From the NCBI RefSeq assembly GCF_020085105.1, contig NC_058056.1:20074429-20138428 (forward strand): 64,000 bases of DNA, given 5' to 3'. Numbering within the stretch: position 1 is the first letter of the stretch; the number at the start of each line of letters is the position of its first letter. Positions 1-10,672 of this stretch are shown here, piece by piece. The translations under genes were made by a program, and so were the position numbers. The notes below the pieces were generated by a model. It searched no databases and was not told where the DNA came from. It worked only from the letters and a program-made list of their open reading frames with translations. Origin of the DNA: Siniperca chuatsi (lineage: Eukaryota; Chordata; Actinopteri; Centrarchiformes; Sinipercidae).

Positions 1-3000
1 TCTTTCTTTGGCTGCTTCTGCAAGTTGATCTGTTTGATGGCCACCTGCAGAACACAACATCCTGTAAATATGGTACCACCGATACATGCAATCTATCTGG
101 GTAACTGCAAGGTACAACTAATTAACTTGCAATGCTGCTTTTCTATACCGTTAGCATTCTTTTAACTAATCTTCAAAAGTTGCCGAGATAGATAAATTAG
201 GTTTTTAGTATGTATTTTGAATAGAGATCTTTTTGCACGCTTTTTGAACACTCCTTTGATAAGTTTCCCAGGAAAAATACCTGTATTGAAACAAAGACGC
301 CTTCTCCAAACTGCAGTAATGCTTCTACGCAACTATCGTGCTATAGGCTGACCTTGAAATGCCCAAATTACAGTAATATAACAGGATCAGCACTTCATCC
401 TACAGATATTTCTTCCAGTTACTTTTATTGCTAAAATTGCAACTTATTGTCCAGCTGTGTGGTTAAATATTGTTTAAAATACGTGTGAACAAAGCAGAGT
501 CAAAAAGTCAAGTCTAGTCAGTTCACCTGTTGCTCAAACCACGGAAGCAACACACGGACATGGCTGCATGTGACAGAGTTTCTTACTTTAACGTATTAAA
601 ACTAGGAATGTTAAGGGAATATGCTGAGATGATTTTGTATGGTTGTCATTGTGTATTTCTCACCTCAAAAAATTCAACTTTAAGAAGAATTGTTGATCTA
701 TTACTAGATGAACTAAATAAACCATAATAGACCATTTTATAATTAATAATCAGCAGTTCTATGTTAAAGAAAATGTCATCTACGAGAAATCCCATTAATC
801 CCAGGAATAGACTGATACATTCACAGGAAGAAATCATTTGAAAATCATAACCCTACTACTAATGTTGGGGGGGGGGGGTTTGCAGTTCAGTCCAACCTCA
901 ACATCATGTTGAGGGTACACTAATGTGATTTTTGTGGTGGCAGAGGCACAAGATGAAGTAACCTTACCTCTTGTCCTGTGGCAACATCGATGGCTGTGTA
1001 AACTGTGCCAGATGCCCTGAAAGTGATAAACAGTAAAAGGTGACATAACAAGCTTTTCCTGTTTTTTTTCTAGGACTGCAATTTTTTTTTTCATTGTCCA
1101 TCCTACACAATTCAGGATTGGTTAACAATCCCCCTTTTGATCAGTTTGGACCAGCAACCAACAACATAGCCTCCATCAAATTCCTGCCAATTTTCAATGT
1201 TCACACTATCCTGAAGTCTCACTCACCCCTGGCCGATCTTCTCATAGCGAGTGTATTTCTTCTTAGGATCTCCAATACTGACAATAGTTCCTAGGGGAAA
1301 AAAAGTTAAGTCAGATCTACTGGAGCCAAAAATAGATGTGGTTCTGCCTGCGATGTGTCATTTCCAGAGTGTTTTACATACTGAGTTTCTCCATGATCTC
1401 CTCATCAGTCATCTTGCCTCCCTTCTTCTTCTGTTTGTCAGCTGCCTTAGAGTCTACCTCTGGAGCTGGGAGTGGGTCTATCACCGACCTCGTGTACACC
1501 TGACACAACACAGGAAAGAAAACTTTCAGGAATACTGTCCATTGGTGATCGTGCCCTTCTTATTTTTAGCTGCTTATAATTTTTGGCGACTGGAAAATCA
1601 GCTTATTTTACTGTAATAAAGACTAAAAGTAACTCTGGGTAACAGTATCAACTAAAGGTCTAAAATCAAATGGCAAACCAGGTGACATTAGCATACAGTA
1701 AGTACAACTGGTTTTATATTTTTTAATTTCATAAGTATTGTTCAAAATAATGTGTTTTCCAGTGCTGCTTTCCTGTATTTTAGTCTTTTTTTTAAACAAA
1801 ACGTCACAACCTTATTCTTGACTCACTGATTTTGTGTGTTCTGGCCGCGGTGCCACAATTGGAGGGGGTGTATCGTCATCGTCATCATAGTCTCCATCCT
1901 TGCTACCTGATGGGGAGGTCGTTGTACCCTGCTTGCCTTGCTGCAACAAACCGACATACAAAGCTTAAACTGAATGACAGTCATACATTACTTAATGTAT
2001 TCAATGTAATGTTATGAATGAGAGTGGAAAGGATGAATGGAACTACTCACTGACTGTGAGTCTTTATCTGAAAGACAAAGCATAAAGACAGAGGAGTGAG
2101 TCTGCGCAATTACAACATTGGACTTTTATTTATCTCTTGAGCAAAAGAAAACTGACCCGAGGCGGAAAAACTGAGGTATTTCTGTTTTCCACTGGTGGAG
2201 TCGTAGAACTTGAGAATGTCGAGGACGGCCTGAGGATTCTGTTTCTGTTCTGATTTACTGATGTTGGAGGTTTGAAGGAGACGGGCCCACTGCTCCGGCA
2301 TGCCCTGGACAAATAAAAAAAAATAAATAACATATACAGAGATCTACCAAATATCTATCAAATCTCCCAACGTAAAAAAAACCTTTTTTTATTACCAATT
2401 TCTAACTTTCAGCTTTCACGAGCTGAAGAATATGTTTAAAATATGTTTAATAATGATGTAAGCTGGGAAATTTTAAATCACATTTCACAAAAATAACATA
2501 CTGTATATCAAATTAAACGTTAGACTTAATGACCAAATTGTGTCAGCTAAATTAGTATAAATGGATATTTCCCACTCATACTAAACTGTATGAATACTAC
2601 TCTCAAACATACATATTTCTCCATGTATGCATATATTAATAAAAACAAGTCATACTTACACATTACTTACTATATGAGACATTTCTTAAAGGAACAGTTC
2701 AACCCTTTGGGAAATACGCTTTGCTTGCTTGCCGAGAGTAAGATGAGTAGACTGATATGATTCTCATGTCTGTACGGTAAATATGTAGCTGGAAATTAGT
2801 GAGACTTTGGACAGAGCCAGGCTAGCTGTTTCCCTCTGTTTCCAGTCTTTACGCTAAGCTAAGCTAAACGGCTGCAGCTACATATTTAGCGTATAGACAC
2901 GAGAGTGGTATCAATCAAAGTTTTAATGGTTAAAGTTTGAACACAATTTAGTAAATCACTAGTTTGAAACAAGCAAGTAGTTACTAGGAACTTAGGAAAG

Positions 3001-3504
3001 ACTTTACACACAAACTTAATGATGGATTTACGAATAGCTGGTGCAACCCAAATTCTATTCTGTAAAATGTCACAAATATAAAGAAGCACAGTATGAAGGT
3101 TAGACACTTACAGTGAACTCTCCAGTGACAGCATCAAAACCCACATGGATGGTGTGTTCAAAATCTGAGGGGGAGGAGATCTCCGGCCTGTCCTTGTCCC
3201 GGTCCTTCTTCCTGCCTCCTGCAGGTAAAGGTCAAGGGTCAATGTGTTGGTCATCTACTGCAATGCATGTGTTTTTTTTACTGTATGTGTGTCCACGTAT
3301 ATGTGTCAATTCTTCATCTCTCTCACCTTTCTCAGAGGCAAACATGGAGATGATCTTGTTTCTGGACTTCCTCTCCTCCGGTACAGACGGCAGTGGCCGA
3401 GAGCTGTGATTGGCTGACTGGGAGTCCTTAGGTCCTCCTCCTTGGCTGCTCATCCTGACAGGGGGGGCTGGGGGCTTGTCCTCACACACTCCGCTGTCAC
3501 ACAT
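1..3504 (-). CDS. pak2: p21-activated kinase 2 (PAK2), N-terminal 279 residues, cut by the window edge
   Basis: Serine/threonine kinase activated by GTP-bound Cdc42/Rac; controls cytoskeleton and survival signalling. Coding exons (5' to 3', minus strand): 3504-3327, 3218-3112, 2304-2157, 2067-2051, 1940-1827, 1499-1382, 1290-1227, 1016-968, 44-1 (partial). All junctions are GT-AG and phases close. Seen: proline-rich segment KPPAPPVR (about 10-17), typical for Nck binding; CRIB from [15 protein letters not shown] (about 73-87), followed by the autoinhibitory segment starting [13 protein letters not shown]; an acidic DDDDD run; then the kinase start with glycine loop GQGASGTV (247-254) and the VAIK lysine (K269). 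The catalytic core lies outside. The start is the ATG at 3504, right after an acceptor, matching the family N-terminus. It is PAK2 rather than PAK1/3 by the [13 protein letters not shown] and LPSVPEERK segments; which teleost paralogue (a/b) is not decided here. Confidence 0.95.
2685..2917. repeat. B-family fold-back repeat, partial copy
   Basis: In pak2 intron 3 (between exons 3218-3112 and 2304-2157). Contains TTAAAGGAACAGTTCAACCC, AGAGTAAGATGAGTAG, GCCAGGCTAGCTGTTTCC and GCTAAGCTAAGC, words shared with copies at 23860, 38601 and 44983. Confidence 0.6.
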
Positions 3505-4048
3505 CTACACACACGTACACCTGCACTGACAGGGTGAGACACACAAATGACAATGCATAAAAGAAATACAGCAAGGCTGGTGTACGCTCAGTCACACTGG
3601 TTCACTTCTTCCTGTTTTTTCACATTTCACAATGCTAGCCTTACATGTTAGCCAAAAATGCTACTGAGAAACGGCTGCAAATCAAGTAAAGCTTAGCCTA
3701 CATTACACAGAGAAAGAAACAACTTAACAACAAGTTAAGAAAAACTCACACAGACCTAACTAATCCATCCATGCCACAATCTGTGGATCAGCACTGACTG
3801 TTGGAGCGAAGGGAACAGAGAGTGTGAACAGGAAGCAACACTGAAAGGGCAAAGTGACGTGTTGAGTCACGTTCACTGTTACAAATGAATGAGGAAGGAA
3901 AGGAGGCAGAGAGAGAGAGTGTCTTCGAGTGGGTGAGGGGGAATGGTATGACAACTGGAGTTAAAGGGAAAGGAGTGAAGAGCAGCTCAGTAAGAAGGAG
4001 AACTGAGCTGGGTAATGTGAAACCTGAGAAGCATGATATAGACAACAG

Positions 4049-4618
4049 TCAAGTACTGCAATTTTGAAGTACTTGTACTTGACTTGAGTATTTACGTTTC
4101 ATGCTACTTCATACTTATACTCCACCACATTTCAAAGGGAAATTTTATACTTTTTACTCCACTTATTTGAAACCTACAGTTACTAGCTACTTTTCAAATT
4201 ATGACTTTACATAAACAACAACTTATGCTTATAAAATACAATGATTGTTATATATTAAACCAATGGTTTCCAGTCTTTTTGGCTTGTGATCCCTTAGAAA
4301 AAAGGAGTGTCTAAGGTCCCCTTGTCACATTTCAGATGTTCTTAATTTGTTAGCAGTTCCAAAGAGACATTTCACCTCTAAGCTTCTCAGATGGTTTCAT
4401 TTACATAACTGTTTGAGGACCGAAGAGATTAAAAAAATCTAATATATCCCCCCCAAAAAGCACTGATCTGATAATGTTGCATATAATAATATATTAGTCA
4501 TAGGATAATACTTCTGTCCTTTTATTTAAGTTGGTTTTGAATGAAGGACTTTTACTTAGAATGGAGTATTTTAACATTGTTGTATTGGTTCTTGATTAGA
4601 CTACTTCTTCCACCACTG
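4049..4618. repeat. C-family repeat with a nested D-family piece
   Basis: In pak2 intron 1. Left part has AAGTACTTGTACTTGACTTG and ACTCCACCACATTTC; right end is CTTCTTCCACCACTGG, the terminus shared by all C copies. The middle (about 4259-4470) looks like the D family, starting with a degraded AATGGTTTCCAGTC and GGCTTGTGATCCC. No coding content. Confidence 0.5.
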
Positions 4619-4672
4619 GTAGACACTCTGAGTGTTATCCATTACCCTAATATGGTGAAAACCGAGATTGTA

Positions 4673-4706
<34 letters not shown>
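4673..4706. repeat. (CA)n microsatellite
   Basis: About 17 CA units in pak2 intron 1. Confidence 0.9.
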
Positions 4707-4709
<3 letters not shown>

Positions 4710-5906
4710 CCCTCAACCAAAAGAGCACCTCTTCCAGTCTTGCAGAGCAAGCAGTACGATCGTCTCTGAGATGCAGCCTGCATTCTTGGTGACATCACAG
4801 ACAGGAAACAGGAAGCAAACAAAGGTTTCCTCACTTCCTGTGTCTGACCGCGGATGACACAGCGCGTATTAAACCTGTATAACAGACGGGTCTTAGGTAG
4901 GTATGCCTATGACCTCTTTTTCACACATAAATCCTCCTCCTGCAACAGCTCTGCTGACCTGAATCACCTTTGACACAAAACACCAAAAAAATCAATTAAA
5001 TCAGGCTCCACCTGTGAAGATATCTTGATACAGACTCCTTTCCTTAACACAATAACCAAGACACACAACATTAGGCCTTTGGGGTTATCGAAAAGCCATT
5101 TCACACAAGCTGATTTGTACTCTGTTATTACAGAGTCCTCAGGCCACTAGCTGAAGACATGAACTTGACTCAAGGCTGAATTATTCCCCCCCTACATAAT
5201 TTCTGAAGCATTCATTGTACTGTGTGTCTGACGCTTTGTGATGGAAGCTATCCCAGCTATCACTACTACTGACTCTACTGTTATTTTTAATCACACAGAT
5301 GGCTGCATGCTACCTGTAGTAGCCTTTCACACCTTATATCATGTTAACTGATCGTAAACTTCAAATGTTCTAATGTGGCAAGACTCACATCATTATAAGA
5401 AACACAACCCAATGAGCTAGTCCACCTACAGAGAATGAGACACTCCCCTTACTCATTACACCCCCAAACGTCTTTTCAATGCCTTCGCCTCTTTCATATA
5501 AGCTGCTAAGTACTCACCTGTTTGTTGTCTCTTCTGTGCCTTACAGAAGACCAGGTAAACAATGAAAATCGTATTCCCCGCAAGTATATGCAGCTCTTTC
5601 TCTAGTACTCATCTGTCTACTTAGCTCTCACTGTTCTCTTACCCCTCTTTCTCTCTTTTCAGCCTTCTCTGGGCAGGTCTTAGCAGGCTGCCTCATTCCT
5701 CAGCGATCTTGGATGGGACAAGTGTATTCTTGCCCCGGCAGGATAAAATTAGAGCCAGTCCAGCCTTAATGTGCATTTTCAAAGTCAGTGTGTGTGTGTG
5801 TTGGACTGAATATTGTGTGCTGGCTGGCCAGGCTTAGACAAGTTGTCTCTCAGTAGGAATTCCATAGCTGCAGGGCTGCAGGAGTTGGGCATGTTCTCCT
5901 GTTCAT

Positions 5907-5908
<2 letters not shown>

Positions 5909-5944
<36 letters not shown>
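5909..5944. repeat. (CA)n microsatellite
   Basis: About 18 CA units in pak2 intron 1. Confidence 0.9.
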
Positions 5945-5945
<1 letters not shown>

Positions 5946-7114
5946 GGCTCCTCCTCATGCAGGCCCTGTCTCACACACACATTCCCTGCCCTAAAACACA
6001 CACTCCCTTTGCCAACAGGGGCTCCATTATGAGCACTTGAACATGTAGCTTCGGGCTAAGCTTACTGAGCGCAGCAGAAAAAACTTTGAGGGGAGCAGGC
6101 AGGTGCACACATCAGCAGCACTGCAGGCTACATGCTTGTGTGTTTGTATAACTGCACACTCCCTATTACTGCAGCAATGATTTGTCTGTATCAACGGAAC
6201 ATTTTGATCATTTAAGTCATTTATCAAGAACAAACACCAAAGAGGCAAACTTCAATACTTTTTTTGGTACCAAACTAAATGTGTCCATAGCACCAGAATA
6301 TCCAAAAATGTCAAGTACTGAAAGCTGGCATTGAATCGGACTCATAATCTTGTTTACTTATTCTTTCATCAGATAGTTCATAATATAAAGCCGCTCTAAT
6401 CAAAATGTTTAGATCAAATAACTATGTGTAATCTGAAAGTGGTTGCTTGTAGTGACAAACCCACAGAGAATTATCACCCGACTCTGCAGTCCTCCTGAAT
6501 TCTATGCCTTTTAGCATCTTTCAGCTCATTGTTTTGGTTTTGCAGCCTGCAACTTTACTGTTTTGGTTCACTCTCACCACTCACATCAGTGTTGTTTTCA
6601 CCCACTGCAGGCAGTTTTTTTTTAGTAAAAAAGCTCTATGAACCTACTGTATGCTGCCTGCCCAGCACCAAATGGCATAGTGGGGCATTTAGCAGCTAAA
6701 GAGTTACATATTTCCCTCAGGAGTCATTGGAGACCAAAAACAGAGCATTATTTAAGCAAAGTATAGCTGTACAGCTGCTTATTTGTAGACAAAATTTAAC
6801 GTTTGAGATGTCTAAGTCTTTGGTTTGTGGAATGAAATAAAGGGCTTTGTAGAGAAATGTGTAGATATTTCTCAAAATAAGGTAATGAATAAAGTTTTGG
6901 TATCACTACCTAAAAACTAGTATGGAAAATGTTCAAACGATACCCAACCCTATTCAAGATTATAAAAATGATTCAAATGAATTCTAGTTGAACTGCTCTC
7001 AACTCATAGCCACATTAAACCTGTGACAATGGGTCAAACGTAGATATTACTTAACCAAACCCAAAGAGTGCATTTTAAATTATATAAAACGGTGAAAAGT
7101 AGCTAATTCTCACA

Positions 7115-7260
7115 TTTCAGAAGCTGGAACTAACATGTTTGGCATTTTTGCTTAAAAAGTCACTCAAATAATTAAATGATCATCCAAATTGTTGTTGATT
7201 ATTTTTCTTCAATCGACAAATCGATTTATTGATTAATAATTTAGGCTTTATTGATGTGGA
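7115..7260. repeat. A-family repeat fragment
   Basis: In pak2 intron 1. TTTCAGAAGCTGGAAC, GTTTGGCATTTTTGCTT and ATCGACAAATCGATTTATTG match the right-hand part of the family. Confidence 0.45.
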
Positions 7261-9060
7261 TGTGTTCCATTTGCAAATGAGGGCTGCACTTCTCCATCAC
7301 ATTCCTGTCTCTATGCTTTTATTTTTTTGTAATTCTTTACCTCCAACTCTGCACGCTTGGTTACCAAAAAGACCAGTTTACACCCAACTGCATCTCTCAT
7401 CTGCTGTCAAGTCACAGAAACTCTCTTTTCATCATCGCTGTACCTCAGAGCCTGTCACATCCCTCTGGCATTTACAATTTCTAATCCTCATTCTCTGCTC
7501 TCTTGCTGTATCAGAGCACTTTCTATTCCCTGTGGCTGGCCGCCATCAAGGGAAGCCCACTTCCTCATCCTGGAACTCCCCAAGCCCCACAGGACTGAGC
7601 CAGCCAACCCGAACACAGCAAACACAGCCACCGGGCTGTTTACAGGAAGTGGACAGTAAGCCTTTTGTATTCAGCTTCTATAAAAGGAAATTCTGTGGAG
7701 GACTTCCTGGAAGGAGTGATGAAGCCGACAAACACACATACACACACACTCTACCCACCTCTAACACAGAAACATACAGATACACACAGACATACATACA
7801 CTATGTAATATACATGCACACACACTCTGTCTGAGCTCACTACCCTCTACAGTCACTTCAATGATTATGGGTCTGGCAGTGAATGAAGCGTAAACAAACT
7901 GCCCAGCTGCACACCCACACTGAACACTTTATCCTGTTATTCAAACAGCTGCCTCACCCCTGTGTCAACATTTTGACGAATCAAATCACCAACCTGGAAA
8001 CCTGAAGTCCCAGGTCGCTGTCAGACCATAACTCTACAATTTGGACCAGGTACAAAACTAGCCTCAGGACTCACAGTCGAAGTCTGTTAGTTTCAGGGTC
8101 TAATGCATGAATGACTAGTTCAGTGTACCTGCAGGATTACCAGTCTGGACTGAAAATTCACAGTCACACATTTATACACTCATGTGTAGCATTTGCAGGC
8201 AAGGCCATGCTAAAGATTTTAGAAATTCAGAGGTCATGAGCCCAAACTTCCCCAGTGAAACCCACACTGTTCCATTATATTTTCTGTTTTCCTTACATGA
8301 AGTTAAAGCCTTCTCCACACTGCCAGAAATATAAACCTGGTGTCCTCGGCTGCATTTAGTAGGTAGCAGAGGTGGTAAGCAACTAAACTTGGGTAACATT
8401 TTTAGAATAACAATAGCATTTCTGAATACTTCTAAATGCTTCTGCTCCAAGCCAGTTTACTGCTTCTCTTGGTCAAAAAAGACTATGAATAAGAAACATG
8501 TACAATATTTTCTAACTGTTACAAAAGGGAACTTTTTCCAAATCCTGAGCTGAAAAATAGCAATGAAACCACTCTAAAAAACATAAAAAGGTATGTACTG
8601 CAGCTACTCATATTGTATGTATGTTGTACATTGTTGTGCAGAACAAACTGTAACTTGAAGTTCAATTACATTTTGTTGAACCAGCTTCTGAACTGTTTGT
8701 CAGACATGTATAGGCCTCACTTAAGACTCCATTGACTGTTATTGCAGATGGTTTGTATTGACCTCACATGTTATTACAGTACTATAGTGTCCCTGTAGAC
8801 TGTCATTACTTTGCTTTAAATTAAAAAGAAAGAAAGCCACAAATCCCACAAACACTAGGATCTGGATCTCTTGCCTGCTGTACTTTATTTTTATCCCCGT
8901 AAGAGACAGGAAGAGTGTCTCCTCAACAATTATGGAAGAACTCAGTCTGAATGCTTCCCGTGTCAAAAGAAAGTTAGTAGTAACCAAACTATTACCAAAT
9001 AAGCAACTTGTATCTAAGACTGATTGACTACCTGTGTTGAATGAGCAAATCTAAACTCAC

Positions 9061-9300
9061 CGGTTGCTGTCAACCGCAAAAATATCAACCGCACTCCGGC
9101 CAAACTCTCGAGACTCCGTCCCGCCCCGTCTCTGCTGATTTTCAGTCCGTTTAAAGCCCAGATTTAATGCTGAGATTTCACAAACTTCCCCGGGGATGTG
9201 AAAAACGATATCGTCTTTTATCATACACACACTTTATTCCTGTCTCTTTCCCCGAGTACTCTCAGCCTGGCACTTAGCTTGGACCGGGGAGGAGCCTGGC
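9061..9300 (-). other. pak2: pak2 non-coding first exon (approximate 5' end)
   Basis: A clear minus-strand splice donor (G|GTGAG, exon end at 9061) sits at the edge of a CpG-rich block with no ATG-started frame continuing into the gene. A non-coding 5' exon joined to the ATG exon at 3504 (or 3520) fits the known PAK gene layout. The first intron would be about 5.5 kb. The transcription start is inferred only from the CpG block, so the upper boundary is a guess. Confidence 0.55.
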
Positions 9301-9400
9301 AGAGAGGAAGCGGAACGTCGTAGAATCAGAACTTCACGGCTTCCGTAGCGCTCATTGGGCAAAACGCAAAGGGCGCGTAAAACGCAGTTGGCAAAAGGTT
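9061..9400 (-). promoter_or_regulatory. CpG-rich pak2 promoter region
   Basis: Locally enriched in CpG compared with the AT-rich surroundings, with a GC-box-like CCGCCCC at 9121-9127 and no TATA box in a sensible place. It lies at the 5' end of pak2 and about 1.3 kb from the first coding exon of the divergent gene hltf. Confidence 0.5.
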
Positions 9401-9540
9401 GCAGCTAGCTGTGTCTCAATTCAGGGACTGTAAAAGTAAACGGACACAATACCGGAAACAAGGTTACTTTTATTTCAGAATAAAATCTATCTAATCTATA
9501 GTGCATTCTAATAATATCAAATATATTTTTTTTATAAAGG

Positions 9541-9720
9541 CAACAAATTATCATTTTTATTATTGATTCATCTACTGGTTATTTTATTGATTATATGATT
9601 AATTGTTTTGTCTATAAAATGTCAAAGAATAGTGAAAAATACGGATCACAGTTTCCTAGAGCTCAAGGTAATACATTCAGATTGCTTGCTTTGGATTTTT
9701 TAAAACAGCACATTTCAGCT
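9541..9720. repeat. A-family dispersed repeat
   Basis: TTGATTATATGATTAATTG, GTCTATAAAATGTCAAAGAA and AGTGAAAAATACGGATCAC are words of a common teleost intronic repeat, also seen at 32712 and 43500. It lies between the pak2 and hltf promoters. Confidence 0.5.
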
Positions 9721-10007
9721 GCAAATAATCATAATGATAATATACACTGGGCTGCCAAATAAGATAATGAAAGGAAATTCTCCAACACCAAACTCATACA
9801 AGACATGATAGAAGTGTGTCTTTTCACTTAAAGTAATTGTAACCAGTTTCAGCATCTCTGTTGATGCAGCTATTTACAAGATGTGAAATATGTATTTATA
9901 TTTATCGTTTACACACATGTGTAGACCTGTAGACAACAAACAATTTGCAGTTGTAGCATCGCATCGCATAATAATTTATTTTTTAATTTATTTTTTTAAG
10001 GTTACTA

Positions 10008-10015
10008 CCGGAAGT
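10008..10015 (+). promoter_or_regulatory. ETS-family motif, candidate hltf promoter element
   Basis: CCGGAAGT matches the ETS/GABP consensus, frequent in TATA-less housekeeping promoters. It lies about 660 bp upstream of the first hltf coding exon. Functional use is inferred from position only. Confidence 0.3.
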
Positions 10016-10672
10016 TCTATACTAACTAAAGCTGACTTGACAGTTCCTGATTTCCAAAACATCAGCAAGTTATGTAACGTTAGCATAAACATCAACGCAT
10101 CAGAAACGCCAAACAAGAATCGTTTCTGAAAAATCGACAACCACCGAGGGGAAGAAAGATAGTACGAACATGTTAATTACAGATAAATCACACACTTTGT
10201 CTGTAATTATTTATATAGACACATTAACTTACTAGACAAGATAGCGTACGAGCAGCTAACAACCTAATAACGTTAACTCAAAGCAGCACGCTAGCTATCT
10301 TTAGGATTACCTACAAACATGTAACGTGTGTAGTGTAACGTTACCGTAGCTGTGAATAATTAGATAGCTCAGAGAGACAGGGGTTAACGTTAGTCACTTG
10401 GCTAGCTGGCTTTGCTATTCAGCAACATTTAGTTTCAGTGTTAAGTATACGTTTAGGCTTGTTTCTGGTATGTAAACCTATGTGTTATATGTTAAGACGT
10501 TTGTAACATTACCTGGTTAAACATTTCCTGTAGTTACAACCTGCAGCTCCATCTCTGTGCACCCAAAGGACAGGCTTTTATGGGTCATGGTGTCAGTTGA
10601 AGCTGCTCTCTACTATCTTAACAGATTTTTGTCTGTTTGTGGATGTGTTTCTGTGTGTGTGCTCCAGGTGTC

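Larger units (their letters stand above)
9401..10667. other. Spacer between divergent pak2 and hltf
   Basis: Contains a dispersed A-family repeat copy (about 9541-9720), an ETS-type motif CCGGAAGT at 10008-10015, and AT-rich sequence with many GTTA/AACGTTA words. hltf 5'-UTR exon(s) must lie here, but I cannot place a convincing donor. No coding exon is seen. Confidence 0.5.

Noticed and set aside
7229..7834. 201-codon open frame in pak2 intron 1
   Set aside because: Composition is low-complexity towards the end (CA repeat giving THTYTHT), its start lies next to an A-family repeat, and no family motif or splice context supports a gene.
10637..10672. Possible earlier hltf start ([15 protein letters not shown] frame)
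   Set aside because: These codons are upstream of the acceptor CTCCAG at 10662-10667, in a TG-rich intron end, so they are intronic; the ATG at 10673 matches the family start.
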